Positions 23,196 through 35,030 of a stretch of DNA of 64,000 bases are shown here, piece after piece (the first letter of the stretch is position 1; every line of letters starts with the position of its first letter). The notes beneath the pieces were generated by a model. It had not been told where the DNA came from. It was given only the letters and a program-made list of their open reading frames with translations, and did not search any database. Source of the DNA: Gnetum montanum (Eukaryota; Streptophyta; Gnetopsida; Gnetales; Gnetaceae); contig MNCI01003080.1 of NCBI GenBank assembly GCA_015680685.1, forward strand, positions 157,396 to 221,395, in the 5' to 3' direction. A program made the position numbers and the translations under genes.

Positions 23196-25430
23196 AAATT
23201 TAGCTATGTTGTTAACGTAAACTCTAACTCCAAAATCACATCATACTATAGTGGAGTGCTACTTTTAAACCTTATATACGATGAAAGAAGAATGGAGCAT
23301 GGTGCACTATGCCATTCATTAATCTTAAAGAAAGTAATGGCAAAGAATTCAACTCTTTAATATTCAAGAATGTATTTGAAGTACAAAGTTGTAGTAATGA
23401 AATTTTATTTCATAAAAAGATTGCAACATTTCCAAATATCAACCTTAACACATTTATAATTTGTAATAACAAATAAAGCTTTAATTTTTATCAGGTTCAA
23501 TACGGTAGTCAAATTATCTTTAGAATTTTTTCCAAAACAAATAAAAAGTATTCAAGAAGGATGAAATTTTAAGAATCTTGGAAAATATAAACATTGATAA
23601 CCTAATGAGGAAAAAAAAAGTTTAATAAACTCAACATGGCTACAAACTAAACAGGGGTAGTTTTGAACATCCAAATGTTTTACACTTCTACATAAGAGAA
23701 AGAGCTTGATATAAAAAGGATTAGTTGAAAATTTGAACTTACATCAGTTATCCCAAATTTAAAATAGAATTACTAGCAACCAATAACCATTATGTATGCA
23801 ACAACTCTAAAGTATTTTTATCATTTGTTTGTAAACTAAATTTTCTTTTAAATAAAGCTAGAGCTCCTTAATATGTAAAATCCCCTTTATCTTAATTTTT
23901 TACTTTTTAATACCTTGCATATGAAAGCTTAAAGCATTAACATAATATTATATTCAATAGACCATATTGAAAGCTCCTTAATTGACTCCCAGTTAAATTG
24001 TAATGATTTTCATTTTAGATAAGTATTGAACATTTTCCAAACAATTCTATTTAACCTACATACAACCTTTTATTCAAACATGTACAAAAGTAATCATCTA
24101 ATTACCTCTCTAATTGGTTGAAATTTCTATTATCCCTAATTGTTATCCTATGTTTAATTAAAGTTTATCAACCTTCATGAACATCTATAGTTCTTGCTAT
24201 CCATTTAGGATAAAATTAAATGTTACAACGATAAGCAAAAGAAAATCCAAATCTTGTTAATTTTTAACTAGATTTTACTTAATATTGTCTTAAAGATTCT
24301 TGAGGAGAGAAAATAATTTGGGTAAGAGTAATAAATTCCAAAGGCTAAATCCATAGAAATGGATTTTGAATTGGATTTTGAATTGCCCAAACTAAAGGCT
24401 TCCTTACTTCTATTCTCATAGCTTCAGCTCTATACTATTTCATCACTATACCAAGAACACTTGTAATTTTTTTTAATGATATTTTCATAGCTCATAGCAT
24501 GTATATTACAACTATCCAATAGTTACCAACATAATAAAATTTTAGTTTTAATTTTAATTTCACTAAACTAAAAGCTTTATAATCAATATTAATGCTTACA
24601 ATGATTATATCAATTGCTTGATTATTCTTTTAGAGTAAAATAAAGGTATCATACACAAAATGATAGTTAAAATTTTGCTACATGAAAATAGGCAAAGCCA
24701 CTACTTTAATATTATCTTAATTGCAAAAATATTTAAGAATGTAAGAAAAGGCCTATATTGCAATCACAAAAAGATAAGAAAAAAAATAACTTTTGTAACA
24801 AAAGCATTGATGATTAATCATTTGGAAACATCTATGGCCTACAAAAAATGTTGTATTTGATTCTACAAATAGATATAATCTTAGATGATAAATTATTCAA
24901 CTATCAATAATGTAGCAAGATATGATAGCAAGGTGTACTTCTTTTTGATAAATTGATTATTAAACATCCAATAATGTTATAATATACTAAGCATTGCCTA
25001 AATTTAGAATACACAAATCATTAAAAAATCTTTTCTTTTCAAAAGTATGAATCTTCATATATTTGTGGCATTTTAAAATTTATAAAATTGGTGTTCTAAT
25101 TAAGACCCATTGGTATATTATTACTTCTCTAATATATGCTTTAAAAAATGGACAAGTCAAAAACTATCCTCCTCCTCTCATTGGCAATATTGATTTTCAA
25201 GAAATAATATTCATTATTACTATAATCCTTCAATGACATCAAAACACAAAGATATCCTATTCAATGTTAATGTTTTCTTTTAGAAAAAAAAAAGCAATAT
25301 TCCTTAGAGGGAAATGTTAGGACAAACAATGTAATAGTTAATCATATCTTAAAAACTAGCAAAAACATCACAAGTCAAATTTTGTAAAATAGTTAGTGAA
25401 AACATAGAAGAGCATGGATGGTATTTTCAA
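23196..25430. other. AT-rich stretch, no gene recognised
   Basis: Very AT-rich with many stops in all frames. The only frames above 60 codons are low-complexity. I see no structural RNA, LTR boundary or domain. Confidence 0.5.
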
Positions 25431-25830
25431 GGGATACAATGCTTAAAGATTTGGGATATCTCATTAGAGAAGATAAAAGTGATCCAAAGCATATTCATAA
25501 CTTGGTTTGACAATAGGTTCTAACAAAGTTATGGTTGAATATAGAAGGCAAGAAAAAATTTTACTTGAAATGTATTAAAGGTAATTTATTAAACTTAAAA
25601 AGCTTACTATTTGTTGCCTGTACTCTTAATGAAATGTGGCATCTCCATCTTAGACTAGAAAGTAGAAAATGGATGTAAATTACTAAAGAAGAATACACAT
25701 GTAGGTTATGTGGTTAAGAAGACCTTAAGAACAAGGAGCATGTTTTTCTTAGTTGCCCTCAAATTGAATATTTGAGACAAAAATATAATATTATAGCAAA
25801 AGGTTTGTATGACTTTTTATTATTATATCA
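25431..25830 (+). pseudogene. LINE 3' tail with zinc-finger-like block
   Basis: In mixed plus-strand frames this reads VMVEYRRQEKILLEMY, then CTLNEMWHLHLRLESRKWM, then CRLCG*EDLKNKEHVFLSCPQIEYLRQ. The CX2C...H...C block is like the one at the C-terminus of several non-LTR retrotransposon ORF2 proteins. Stops are frequent. No upstream reverse transcriptase is visible on this strand, so the copy is 5'-truncated or decayed. Confidence 0.5.
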
Positions 25831-26096
25831 AGTATTAGTTAACCACTTTATTGAGTCAATATTTATTTTTTCATAATACAAATGTAATGTCTATCCAATA
25901 GATTCTTTGGGTCTTTAGACATAATAAAATCTTACTTTTAATTTCATAATATGAGCAAGTCCAATGAGTTGTGATGAGATGGCCCTTTTCTCCTATTGTA
26001 AATGATCTACCCATGGAAGATTTTGAAAGTAAACAATTAAAATTATATAGAATAAATTTTAAATGTTGAATTAGTTATGTGGATGACATTGAATGT

Positions 26097-26944
26097 TGAT
26101 GACCAACAAGGTACCTCTACACCCAACTATACAAATACGAGCATTCGCGCGCGACCTGGTCAAACTCCAAGGATTAAGTGCTTATGTGCTTACATAGAAC
26201 AAAAATGGTTTATGCGATCATTGTCTTCCCAAGCTTACTTGTAAGGCACAATTGTATGGTTAAGTAAACTTGAGGTATATGATTTTTATGCTTTTTACGT
26301 TTTATGTTCCTGGTGTTTAAAATGGAGAAATGAAATAATTTAATAACTAATTTGATTTAACTAGTTAACTATTCTCTAACTAGTCCTAACACCAACATCC
26401 ATTCCCACTCTTCGAACACATCCTAAACCAATGTAACACTATTGGGATTACCAAACGCTAGCTGTTACTCAGTTACCAAGTGTTCCCACGTATGCTCGAA
26501 GTGGTTGTAGTGAGTGTGCTAATTCGTTGATAATTAACAATTCAATAAAAATAACATAAATTAACTAATGAGAGAAGCGAATAATAGTAAATAACATTTA
26601 ATAAAATAATTAAGCTATTCTGAATGTTGTAAGGTTTATCACAAAATTCATCTTTATTTCCAGACACAAGGTGTCCTCAAGTACACAATGCTCGAATAAA
26701 GATCCGTTCACTTTATGACTCCTACTGTGGGCACTCAGAAATAATTCTAACTCTGGAAAGGAAAACTGCAAGAGTTCAGCTAAGGGACTAAGAAACTAAC
26801 TACGAAACCAAATGCCTCTATCTCTTATTTATAGGCGACTGAGACAAGTCTCGATATCGCATGTTCGATATTGCTTTGGCATCTCCAATATCACATATCC
26901 GATATTAAGGGTCCGATATCGAGGTCCAATTTCGTGACTCATCA
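26097..26944 (-). mobile_element. Solo LTR C, GATATC family
   Basis: 848 bp, minus orientation. On the plus strand it starts TGATGACCAACAAGGTACC and ends GTGACTCATCA. The flanks carry the perfect 5-bp target duplication AATGT (26092-26096 and 26945-26949). No internal sequence adjoins, so it is a solo LTR left by recombination. The U3 near 26845-26930 holds several GATATC-type motifs. Confidence 0.92.
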
Positions 26945-26949
26945 AATGT

Positions 26950-28100
26950 ACAGAATAGCATGAGAATGATGAATTAGAAAAATATCATATACTTTTAAAT
27001 AATATAACATTCAATTTACCATTGAAACCAAGCATAACACCCTACTTTTTTAGATGTTAATATCGCAAAGATCATGCACAAGAACAATTTTTCAAGGGTT
27101 TAATTTCCTTTTCTTTAAAAGAGATAAATTTTCATAATTGTGCAAGGTGAAATTTTATTTTCTTTTGCCTTTTGTACACAATATAAAATTAAGCTTTTAT
27201 TTTCAATTTATTTAATCAATAAATGTGATATTTTAAATATTTCTTCAACCAAGTAATAAGAATATTAAAACTAAAATAGAGCATGGGTTGTTGGCAAGTT
27301 AGTTAGCTCACACTACTATGCACTAAAAGGTACTAATACTAAAATCCTATGCTAACTTGGGGGTGTTGTTTCAAGTAATAATAAAATTTTTAAAATAAGA
27401 AAACAAGAAAATAATAGTGTCCAAACAATGGTAGAAATAAGCAATAACCTAATAGCCTAAACAAAAATAATATTAATAATGTACAAAGTGTTGCAACTGA
27501 GCTAAGAAGTTTGCAATAACAACTTGTAAATAAATTAGTGTACTAACAACATGATAATAGAAGCAAATAATGATAAATTCTAGTTTATTGGCCATACATC
27601 TTAAATAAGAAGTTGCATTTTATTAATAAAAATACATGGTACTTGAGTATAAATACTAATAATTAAAGGGAGATGTCAAAGCACAAAAAAATGAATAATA
27701 CTATTAAAAAGAAAGTAGAGTACATCAAATCATAGAAGAAGAAGTCTAAAAAAAATCCCAATGGTTTTGGTGATGTCTTTTCACGTTTCTATCCTTACAA
27801 CCAATCTTGAAAAAAAACTTCCCTCTAGGGTAGAAAAAGGATCAAGCCTTGCTTTTATTCAAAAACACCTTCATGGGTTTTCACTTCATACTAACAGTAG
27901 AAATAACGAACAATAGCAATAAAAATACATTAATTAGAAATAAAGAACAATAGCAATAAAAATTGAAAACTTCCCATCTTGGACCCTCCAAAACAAAAAG
28001 AAAGTAATACTATAAAAAATAAATTAATTGTTCAACTTTCACTCAAAGCATTTTTGCCTAAAGTTGTAGCTAAACAGCTGCATCTTTGAGAATATAGTAT
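26950..28100. other. AT-rich stretch, no gene recognised
   Basis: No long frame or motif on either strand. It is probably decayed repeat DNA between the solo LTR and the minus-strand LINE. Confidence 0.5.
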
Positions 28101-30785
28101 TCAATTCCTAAAGAGATGTCATAATTATGCTCTTGATCTTGGAAACTAAGTGCACACCAAAGCTTCCACATAGAGAAAGGAATAAGTGGTTGAAGATATT
28201 TCCAAATGCAAAGAAAGAAAGTAGACAAAGTAGATTGATCACTAAGAATGACTTCATTGATGCTTGGTTGAAAGTTGTTACAAATTCTAAATATCCATTT
28301 CCAAGCATGTTAAGCAACATGACACTAAAAAACCATGAGAAAATCAATCTTTTCATCTACAAAGAAGACATTAAGGAGAAATATTTCTCATATGTTTAAT
28401 ATGAGTGCCAATAGGAAGACCTTGATGAATAAGACACCATAAAAAATACAAATTTTATGAAATGTAGGAGCCCTCTAAATATTTTGCATTTTCTTATCCA
28501 AAAGTATGAAACTAATTGCATTTTCTAGACCTTATTGAATTTTTTATGAATAAAATCATTTTTTGTAATAATCTCATAAGCAACTTTTAAATTAAAAGCA
28601 AAAAAAAAATTTATCATCCTTCAAAAAAATAATCGAAAAAGTTTGATACAAACTGTTGTTAACTTTAAATAAATTCTCAAATTAGAAATTACTTTTTCAA
28701 GTTACTTTTTCTCTTTCTATTCAAGCCATAGGGGTTAGAAATTTCAAGCCAAGTAATCCATCTATCATGCATAGGTAAACAAGAAATTGTAGTGATACCA
28801 ATTTTTCTCCAAGTGGAATATAATCTAAATGCATTAGTAGCCCAAGCTCCTTCATTAAAAGGAAGCCACAATGGATTAATTTGCTTAACCATATGTTATA
28901 AAACTATAATATGATTATAATTCCAATATTTACTAATCTTGCACCATGTCATTCGAATTTGTTTAAGAATTGGAGAACTAGGAATAAAAATGCCTTGAGA
29001 AAAAAGAAGTGAAGAGAGTTATTAGAAGACCAACTATTATCATTCTTAGGTTTCCTTTCACAAGTGTGTTTCTTAAAAGAAGCATCCAAACATCATCTCC
29101 ATTAATGCATTTTTCTACAAGAGAAACACCTTGGTTATAATAATTAATGTGGCTAAGTCCATCTTTCTTACTACTAGTGCAAATATCCTAAGTAATTCTA
29201 GAAAAACGTTTTCTATGTTGCTTCGCAAACCAAAGAAATTAGCGGATAATACAATCAATTCTATCATAAGAAGTTTTAGAAGAGACCCAAAAAGTAACAA
29301 ACATATGTTTCCTATATTGCTTAGCAAACCAAAGAAATTAGCTAATAATACAATCAATTCTATTATAAGAAGTTTTAGAAGAGATCCAAAAAGTAACAAA
29401 CATAAATTTCTTAAAGCATGTGCTTAATAACTAAATATTTGCTAGTAAGGGTGAGCTTTTTTTCTTTCCATTTGTCAAGTTTTTTTTTTTTTTTGATTTT
29501 ATCAACCACATAATTCCACAAAATAGTGATATTAGGCTCAAAAGAAAAAGGCATTCCTAAAATTTTGAAAACAAAATCTTTTTTCAAGATTTTCCAAGGC
29601 TTGAGAGTAATTCACTCATCAATATTATTATTACAATAAAAAACAAATTTTTGTTAATTGATTTGAGAGTCAAATAACATGCAATAATCCTCTATTCTAG
29701 CTAAAACAATATTAAGATGTTGCAAAGAATTATTGATCATAACAAAAGAATCATTTGTAAAATGTATGTTAAGAAATTATGTACCTTGATCATCAATTAA
29801 AATTTCCTTAATGATATTCTTGTGTAGATTATGTAAAAGAAGGTCTGTAGCAATAATGAAAAAATAGGGAGCTAAAGAACAACCTTGACATACTAAACAT
29901 TGAAGAGTAGAGAAGGAACTTAGTCCAAAATTAGTGGCAAGTTGAGCATTTGCTTTAATGAGTAGGATATGGACAAGATGAATAAAATAATCACCAAATC
30001 CCAATTTATAAAAACAAGAAATAATGAAATTACATTTGATCCTATTATAAGCTTTGGCATAATCTAACTTAATAAAGCAATGTCTTAGTTAGTATCAAAT
30101 CTTACTACATTTCCTTCCAAGTTGAAATAATAATATCTACCTTTAAGAAAACTAGTTTGCTCAAGTTTGTTAATATCTTCAATAACTTTCTAAATTTGGC
30201 AAGCCATGCATTTAGCTAAAATATTATAGGTATTATTAAGAAGAGTAAGAGGCCTCCAATTACCAATATGTTGAAGATCTTTATTATTAGGAAGAAGAAA
30301 AATCATACTTTCACTAATATTTTTACCAAAAGAAAGTTTTTTAATGGCTTCTTGGAAAACATAAAAGAGATCATCTCTAATGATGTCCACATGTTTCTTA
30401 AAAAATTTAATTGAAAAACCATCAAAACTTAGAGCTTTACCATATACTAAACTAAAGGTTGTTGCTTTGATTTCTTCCTGTGTAATTTTTGCTTCAAGAA
30501 TACTTCGATGCACTTCTATTATAAGATGAGGAATACGTACTTAGAACGATTTCTTGCTAAAACCTTTAAAAGAAAAATTATTTTCTAAAAAACTATTAAT
30601 AGTCTCAAGATCTTTAATAATGAAACCATTTATATAAAGTGATCCCAATTTAGGTAATTGACCTTTTTCTTTTAGAAATTTAAAAATTTCCTTGCAAGGT
30701 TCATCTTCAATTTTTAGCCAACCCATGTAACTTTTAGTGAGAGTACTTTTAGCTTCAAAAGTATCCCAACATTATTTAACATAAT
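28100..30785 (-). pseudogene. LINE ORF2 relic: reverse transcriptase and C-terminal part
   Basis: Minus-strand reverse transcriptase of an L1-type plant LINE, scattered over frames. The N-terminal palm is at 30513-30190 (ITQEEIKATTFSL, SFDGFSIKFFKKH, IGNWRPLTLLNNTYNILAKCMA). The next block at 30004-29777 has FGDYFIHLVHILL and VCQGCSLAPYFFII. C-terminal pieces follow at 29400-29115 and 28892-28689, and a hydrophobic tail at 28356-28108. Many stops make it dead. Solo LTR D (30786-31578) separates it from its endonuclease. Confidence 0.8.
29211..29405. repeat. Tandem duplication of about 97 bp within the LINE
   Basis: Two consecutive copies of a block containing CAAACCAAAGAAATTAGC and AAGTTTTAGAAGAGA with a few differences. 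On the minus strand each copy encodes a FLWFAK-like stretch typical of the region after the LINE reverse transcriptase. A local duplication inside the dead element. Confidence 0.8.
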
Positions 30786-31578
30786 TGATGAGTGGCGAGG
30801 TACCCCTACACTCAACCATACAAATACGAGCGTAGCACGCACGATCCAGTCGAACTCTGCAGACTAAGTGCTTACACGCCTTATGGAATACTTAAGGTTA
30901 ATCATTCGTTGTCTTCCCAGACTTACTTGTAATTGTCACGATTGTATGGTTAAGTAAGTCTGAGGTATGTGATTTTTATATCTTTTCTGTTTTATCTTCT
31001 ATGCTGACAAGGTGAAAGGTGAAGAGACTAATTAACTAACTTTAACTAACTAACTAAGCCTAAATTAACCTAGCATCAGCATTTGTTCCCACTTACCATT
31101 CACACCCTGAACCAATGCAACCTTGGTTACCAAACGCTAGTCGTTGCTGGGATCACCAAGCATAATGCACGTGCTCGAAGCGGTCGTACTGAGACACTTA
31201 AATAGGAGAGAAGGGTTGAGAGAGATTTAATGACTAATAAAGTAATTAAATGGTAAACAGTAAATAACAGTAAATAAAATCCTATTTAGCCTATTCCATG
31301 CACTGCAAGGTTTATCCAAGAAGTTCATCTTTATTGCCATACACAAACATGTGTTCAGGTACAATATTTGCTCAAATAAAGATCCGTTCACTTTGGAGCT
31401 CCTACTGTCGACACATGGAAATTATTCTATCTCCGGAGGGATCAAACTGCCAGAGTTTTGCTACGGTCTAGGTCTAGATGTGGAAACAAGGGAGAGCCAC
31501 CTCTTATTTATAAATTTGACAATGCATCACGATATCGTGTATGCGATATTGCGGCCCATGTGATATCGCGTCCTATCA
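30786..31578 (-). mobile_element. Solo LTR D, GATATC family
   Basis: 793 bp, minus orientation. It starts TGATGAGTGGCGAGGTACC and ends GATATCGCGTCCTATCA. The target duplication ATAAT (30781-30785 and 31579-31583) is perfect. It sits inside the minus-strand LINE between endonuclease and reverse transcriptase. U3 GATATC palindromes lie at about 31525-31570. Confidence 0.92.
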
Positions 31579-31583
31579 ATAAT

Positions 31584-32568
31584 GAACTTTAGCAAAGTCT
31601 TTTTAAGTTTCAAGATCAAAGGGATTCTAATCTCAAAGAATTTGCATTTATTTTACAAATTCTAAAGATCTTCTTCAACTTGACGCTTATGCTTAGCAAA
31701 TTGCTTTTCAAACCATTTAACATAATTTTTGACTCTACAAGGAATTCATTACCACAAGTCAATCTAACCAATATCAAAAATAAGCTTTTGTTTTTTGTTT
31801 TGTTTTTTTTTTTTTTTTTGAATTCCATAAAAACTTCAAAATATTTTTTTTTCACCAAGTCCTATGAATATAGTAGTATTCATATGAAGAAGGTCATGCT
31901 TTTGAAAAGATAAAAAACTAATTCAAAAGAGAAAAATATTAATAGGAAAATGATCTAACAAAGTAGTATCTATATGCACTTCTATTTTTTTTTTGTAGGC
32001 TACCAAAAGGAAACATTAGATATGTAAAGTCTATCAAGTCAACAATAAATTTTATCATTTTCTAGAATTACACCAATCTTTTTTCTCTTGAGAAGACATA
32101 TTAGGAGGAAGACCACAAAGTTTATCTAAATGACTTTCAACTATATGGAAATTACCTCCAATAATTCAAGAAACTTTAGAAAAAGATAGAAGATATTTTC
32201 AAAACTCTGATTGATATTTTGAATTAGTAAGAACATAAACATTACAAAGTCCAAAGTCATCTTTTTCACTATGATAAGTAATCCAAAGAATTCCTCCAAA
32301 GTTGTCAAAACCAAAATACAAAACTTTTCCAATCTAATTTTTATTAATAAGAATAGCAACACCTGCTTTATTAACTTCATGAGCATTAAAATAAATGCAA
32401 TTTTTTAAAATGCATTTACCAACAAAAATAATATCATGCACTGATATCTTAATTTCTTGTAAGAAAAGAAAATATGAAGATAAATGCTTAGTTTTAAAGA
32501 TATTCCTTGGCAATCTTTGTTTGAGACCTATCAGAAAGGCCCCCAACATTCCATGATAAAACCAACAT
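31584..32568 (-). pseudogene. LINE ORF2 relic: APE endonuclease
   Basis: A minus-strand ATG at 32568 begins MLVLSWNVGGLSDRSQTK, the classic start of a plant LINE endonuclease. After a shift come FLFLQEIKISVHD, CIYFNAHEVNKAGVAILI, LWITYHSEKDDFGLCNVYV and the GDFN-like IIGGNFHIVESHLDKLCG. The last block has Gly-Asn where Asp is usual. The reverse transcriptase follows at 30785 beyond solo LTR D. Frameshifts and stops disable it. Confidence 0.8.
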
Positions 32569-33183
32569 AGAAATGTGGGGAAGGAGGTCCATTCTTGATT
32601 TTTCAAGCTCAACATTTCTCACAATCCATATCACTAATAAGTGAAAAAGCATTATCCAATAAAAAAACCATTTAAAATAGTAGTAGAAATAGAGAGAGAA
32701 TGATATATCCTTAAGGTTATTAAATTATAAACATTATGTGAGATCTCTTTTTTCTCTGTTGCACGAAGTGAAATCCATATGTATCAGTATTTCTACTATA
32801 ATTTCTTTTTTTCTAAACAAGAATTTTCTAGGAAAAACATTGATTACCAACCTTTAGTTCTAATTATATTTTTCTCTATCATAAATCAATCTCTACAAAA
32901 TAATATGTGAGTTGTATACCATTTAGTAATGTTTTTGACTTTGTCTTCAGGATTATGCCAATGCTGCTAACAATGTTGCTTTCAAGCTTTAAAAAACAAG
33001 AGGAAGATTTTCTAATTCAATCTAAAAAGGAATTTCAAAATAGGGATCGCACTTCAATTTTTATTCTTGAGTAATAAAATTATTACACTGATCTTTCAAA
33101 ACTTTAAGATCCAATGATTTCTTAACCATTTTAGAATTAGATAGTTCAAGAAGCAAACAAGATCTGTAAAAATAGTAGGCATG
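32569..33183 (-). other. Upstream LINE region, possible ORF1 end
   Basis: On the minus strand from about 33183 to 33061 a short frame reads YFYRSCLLLELSNSKMVKKSLDLKVLKDQ. If the flank at 39685-39760 is joined across element E, it extends upstream by another 20-30 codons. It lies just 5' of LINE ORF2 and may be the end of ORF1. The family is not recognised. Confidence 0.3.
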
Positions 33184-34094
33184 TGATGAGTGGCCAGGTA
33201 CCCCTACACTCAACCATATGAATACGAGCGTTACACGTGCAATCCGGTCGAACTCAGCAGATGGACTAGTTGTGGCATCTAGACAATTAACCTTAGGTCG
33301 CAATTCTCTGTCTTCCCACCTGGACTAGTATTATCTCTGTCACGTATGGTTTAGTCCAGAGTGAGGTGTATGATGTGGTTTCTAATCTAAGGCTACTCCT
33401 GAAGTCGATGGAAAGTAATATTCACTAATCTAGGAGAGAGAGTGTAAGAGAATCTAAACTAGTCTAAGTGCGATGAGCATCCATTCCTTGATTATCTGTA
33501 CACATCTTGGACTTTGTGCATGACTACTACTAGGATTACCAAGCGTAGATCCTAGGTACGCTACAAGGTTACCAAGTAGTCACTCTTAAATGCTCGTAAT
33601 CAAGTCGTACTCATTCTGCATTTTAACATGAGATAAGGGTGAGAAGATATTAACTAGGAAAGCAATAAATAACAATTAATTAAATGATTAATCTAGGTGA
33701 ATGCTGCAATGATGAAGTAATCTTGATCTTTATTTCTGGTCATGTGTGTGTCCAAGTACGTCACACTTGAATAAAGGATGTCGTACAATTACAATCACCA
33801 CACTGCAGGCATACACTGAGAGGAAAAGGGAGAAAAAGAAATTAAAATGCTTAAACCAAAACTGACTAACTTCCTAATGATCTATGATATCTAACTCTTC
33901 TATCTACCTCTTATTTATAGATGAGGAGACAGGCTGTGATATCGCATATGCGATATCGCGGGTTGGGTTGTGATATCGCGTATGCGATATCACGTTGGCA
34001 GTGAGATCATGGATGCGATATCGCGGGTGCGATATCATGGGTGCGTTATCATTGGGTGTGATATTGCAGCTATCAAAAAATTCATGACTCATCA
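33184..34094 (-). repeat. 3' LTR of element E
   Basis: Plus-strand start TGATGAGTGGCCAGG, end CATGACTCATCA. The U3 (about 33930-34070) carries about nine GATATC-type palindromes in a row, more than the partner LTR. TATA box (minus strand) near 33912. Confidence 0.9.
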
Positions 34095-34263
34095 GACCCC
34101 CACAGCTGAATGAAAGCTCATCCTCGAGTTAAAGTGAGAACAAGCTCCATTGATTACATAGTGGATTCATGCTACAGTGTGGATTCATGCTACAGTGTGG
34201 AGTCAGAACAAAATTGAGACATAACACAAAATAAAATCCTATGATTACAAAATTGGGTGGAAC

Positions 34264-34773
34264 TCATGTAGTTCCTAGTGGCGGTGGCTCCTCCATGGGT
34301 GTCTTTCCCTTGTATTGTGCTCCAAGTCTTAGGATTTGATGGTGTTGAAGTATGGCTTGGATTTTCTCCTCTTGTAAGGCCTTGAGGGCCTTGGCATGTG
34401 CGTAAGTTTGTGCTTGTGTCATAGAGGCATCCCAGTCAACCTTCTCTTTTTCTTCCACCATCCTTTTATTCTCTGTCAACAGTTTATTAAGTTGCTTGGT
34501 TCTAAAAGTGTCCATCTGGTTCTGAGCAACCTTTGGCCCTGTATTCGGAAGGTTTAATATTTCTAAAATGGCTTGAACAAAGAAATCAATAGTCACACCA
34601 CAAGTGTTAACTGTGGTGCCTTCTTCTTTATTGTGCCAAAATTGGTACATTTCTCCTAAGTACCAGGCACCACGTTCAGAGAGGGTAGGCCATAATGGGG
34701 ATCCTTTGAGGTGATCCCTAACAGCCTTCGGAGCAAATTCTACGAAAGGTCCAAAGTTTAATTCCATGATCAC
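34264..34773 (-). CDS. Accessory 3' ORF of element E, unknown function
   Basis: A 169-residue open frame, one of the longest uninterrupted frames in this element. The N-terminal half (MELNFGPFVEFAPKAVRDHL, LWPTLSERGAWYLGEMYQFW, TIDFFVQAILEIL) looks globular. The C-terminal half is Gln/Lys/Glu-rich and probably helical or coiled (KQLNKLLTENKRMVEEKEKV, AHAKALKALQEEKIQAILQ), ending PMEEPPPLG. The frame is probably the distal part of a longer product. Further upstream, at 35030, an ATG directly after a splice-acceptor-like TGTGTGATTGCAG starts MTPKCRQQEGLAQG, which is shared with element A but is interrupted by stops. I do not recognise the family. Retention of an open frame while Gag is broken hints at selection or chance. 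Confidence 0.5.
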   Translation of the reverse strand: MIMELNFGPFVEFAPKAVRDHLKGSPLWPTLSERGAWYLGEMYQFWHNKEEGTTVNTCGVTIDFFVQAILEILNLPNTGPKVAQNQMDTFRTKQLNKLLTENKRMVEEKEKVDWDASMTQAQTYAHAKALKALQEEKIQAILQHHQILRLGAQYKGKTPMEEPPPLGTT

Positions 34774-35030
34774 TACAGTGAATATGGACCTTTCATGGAT
34801 GGTCTGAACACAATCTTAGGTCAGCGTGAGATATCATCCTTGTTCAGACGCTACAGCAACTCCTCCTTTTGCCTGCCTTAATTGTACAGTAGCAGGGTCT
34901 TCTTGGTGGATACTAAATGATTGTTCCTCCTGCTCTGCATGTTGTTCGGTAGGAACTTATCCTTCACCTCTCCTAGGTCGTTTGATCACACCTTGAGCAA
35001 GACCTTCCTGTTGTCTGCATTTTGGGGTCA
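34774..35030 (-). pseudogene. Upstream part of the accessory ORF of element E
   Basis: Minus strand: the ATG at about 35030 follows TGATTGCAG and reads MTPKCRQQEGLAQGVIKRP, then after a stop PTEQHAEQEEQSFSIHQ and QAKGG. The same words occur in element A at 8043-8230 (MAPKREQ, QSFSIYQ, QAKGG). One or two stops and a shift separate it from the open part at 34773. Confidence 0.45.
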
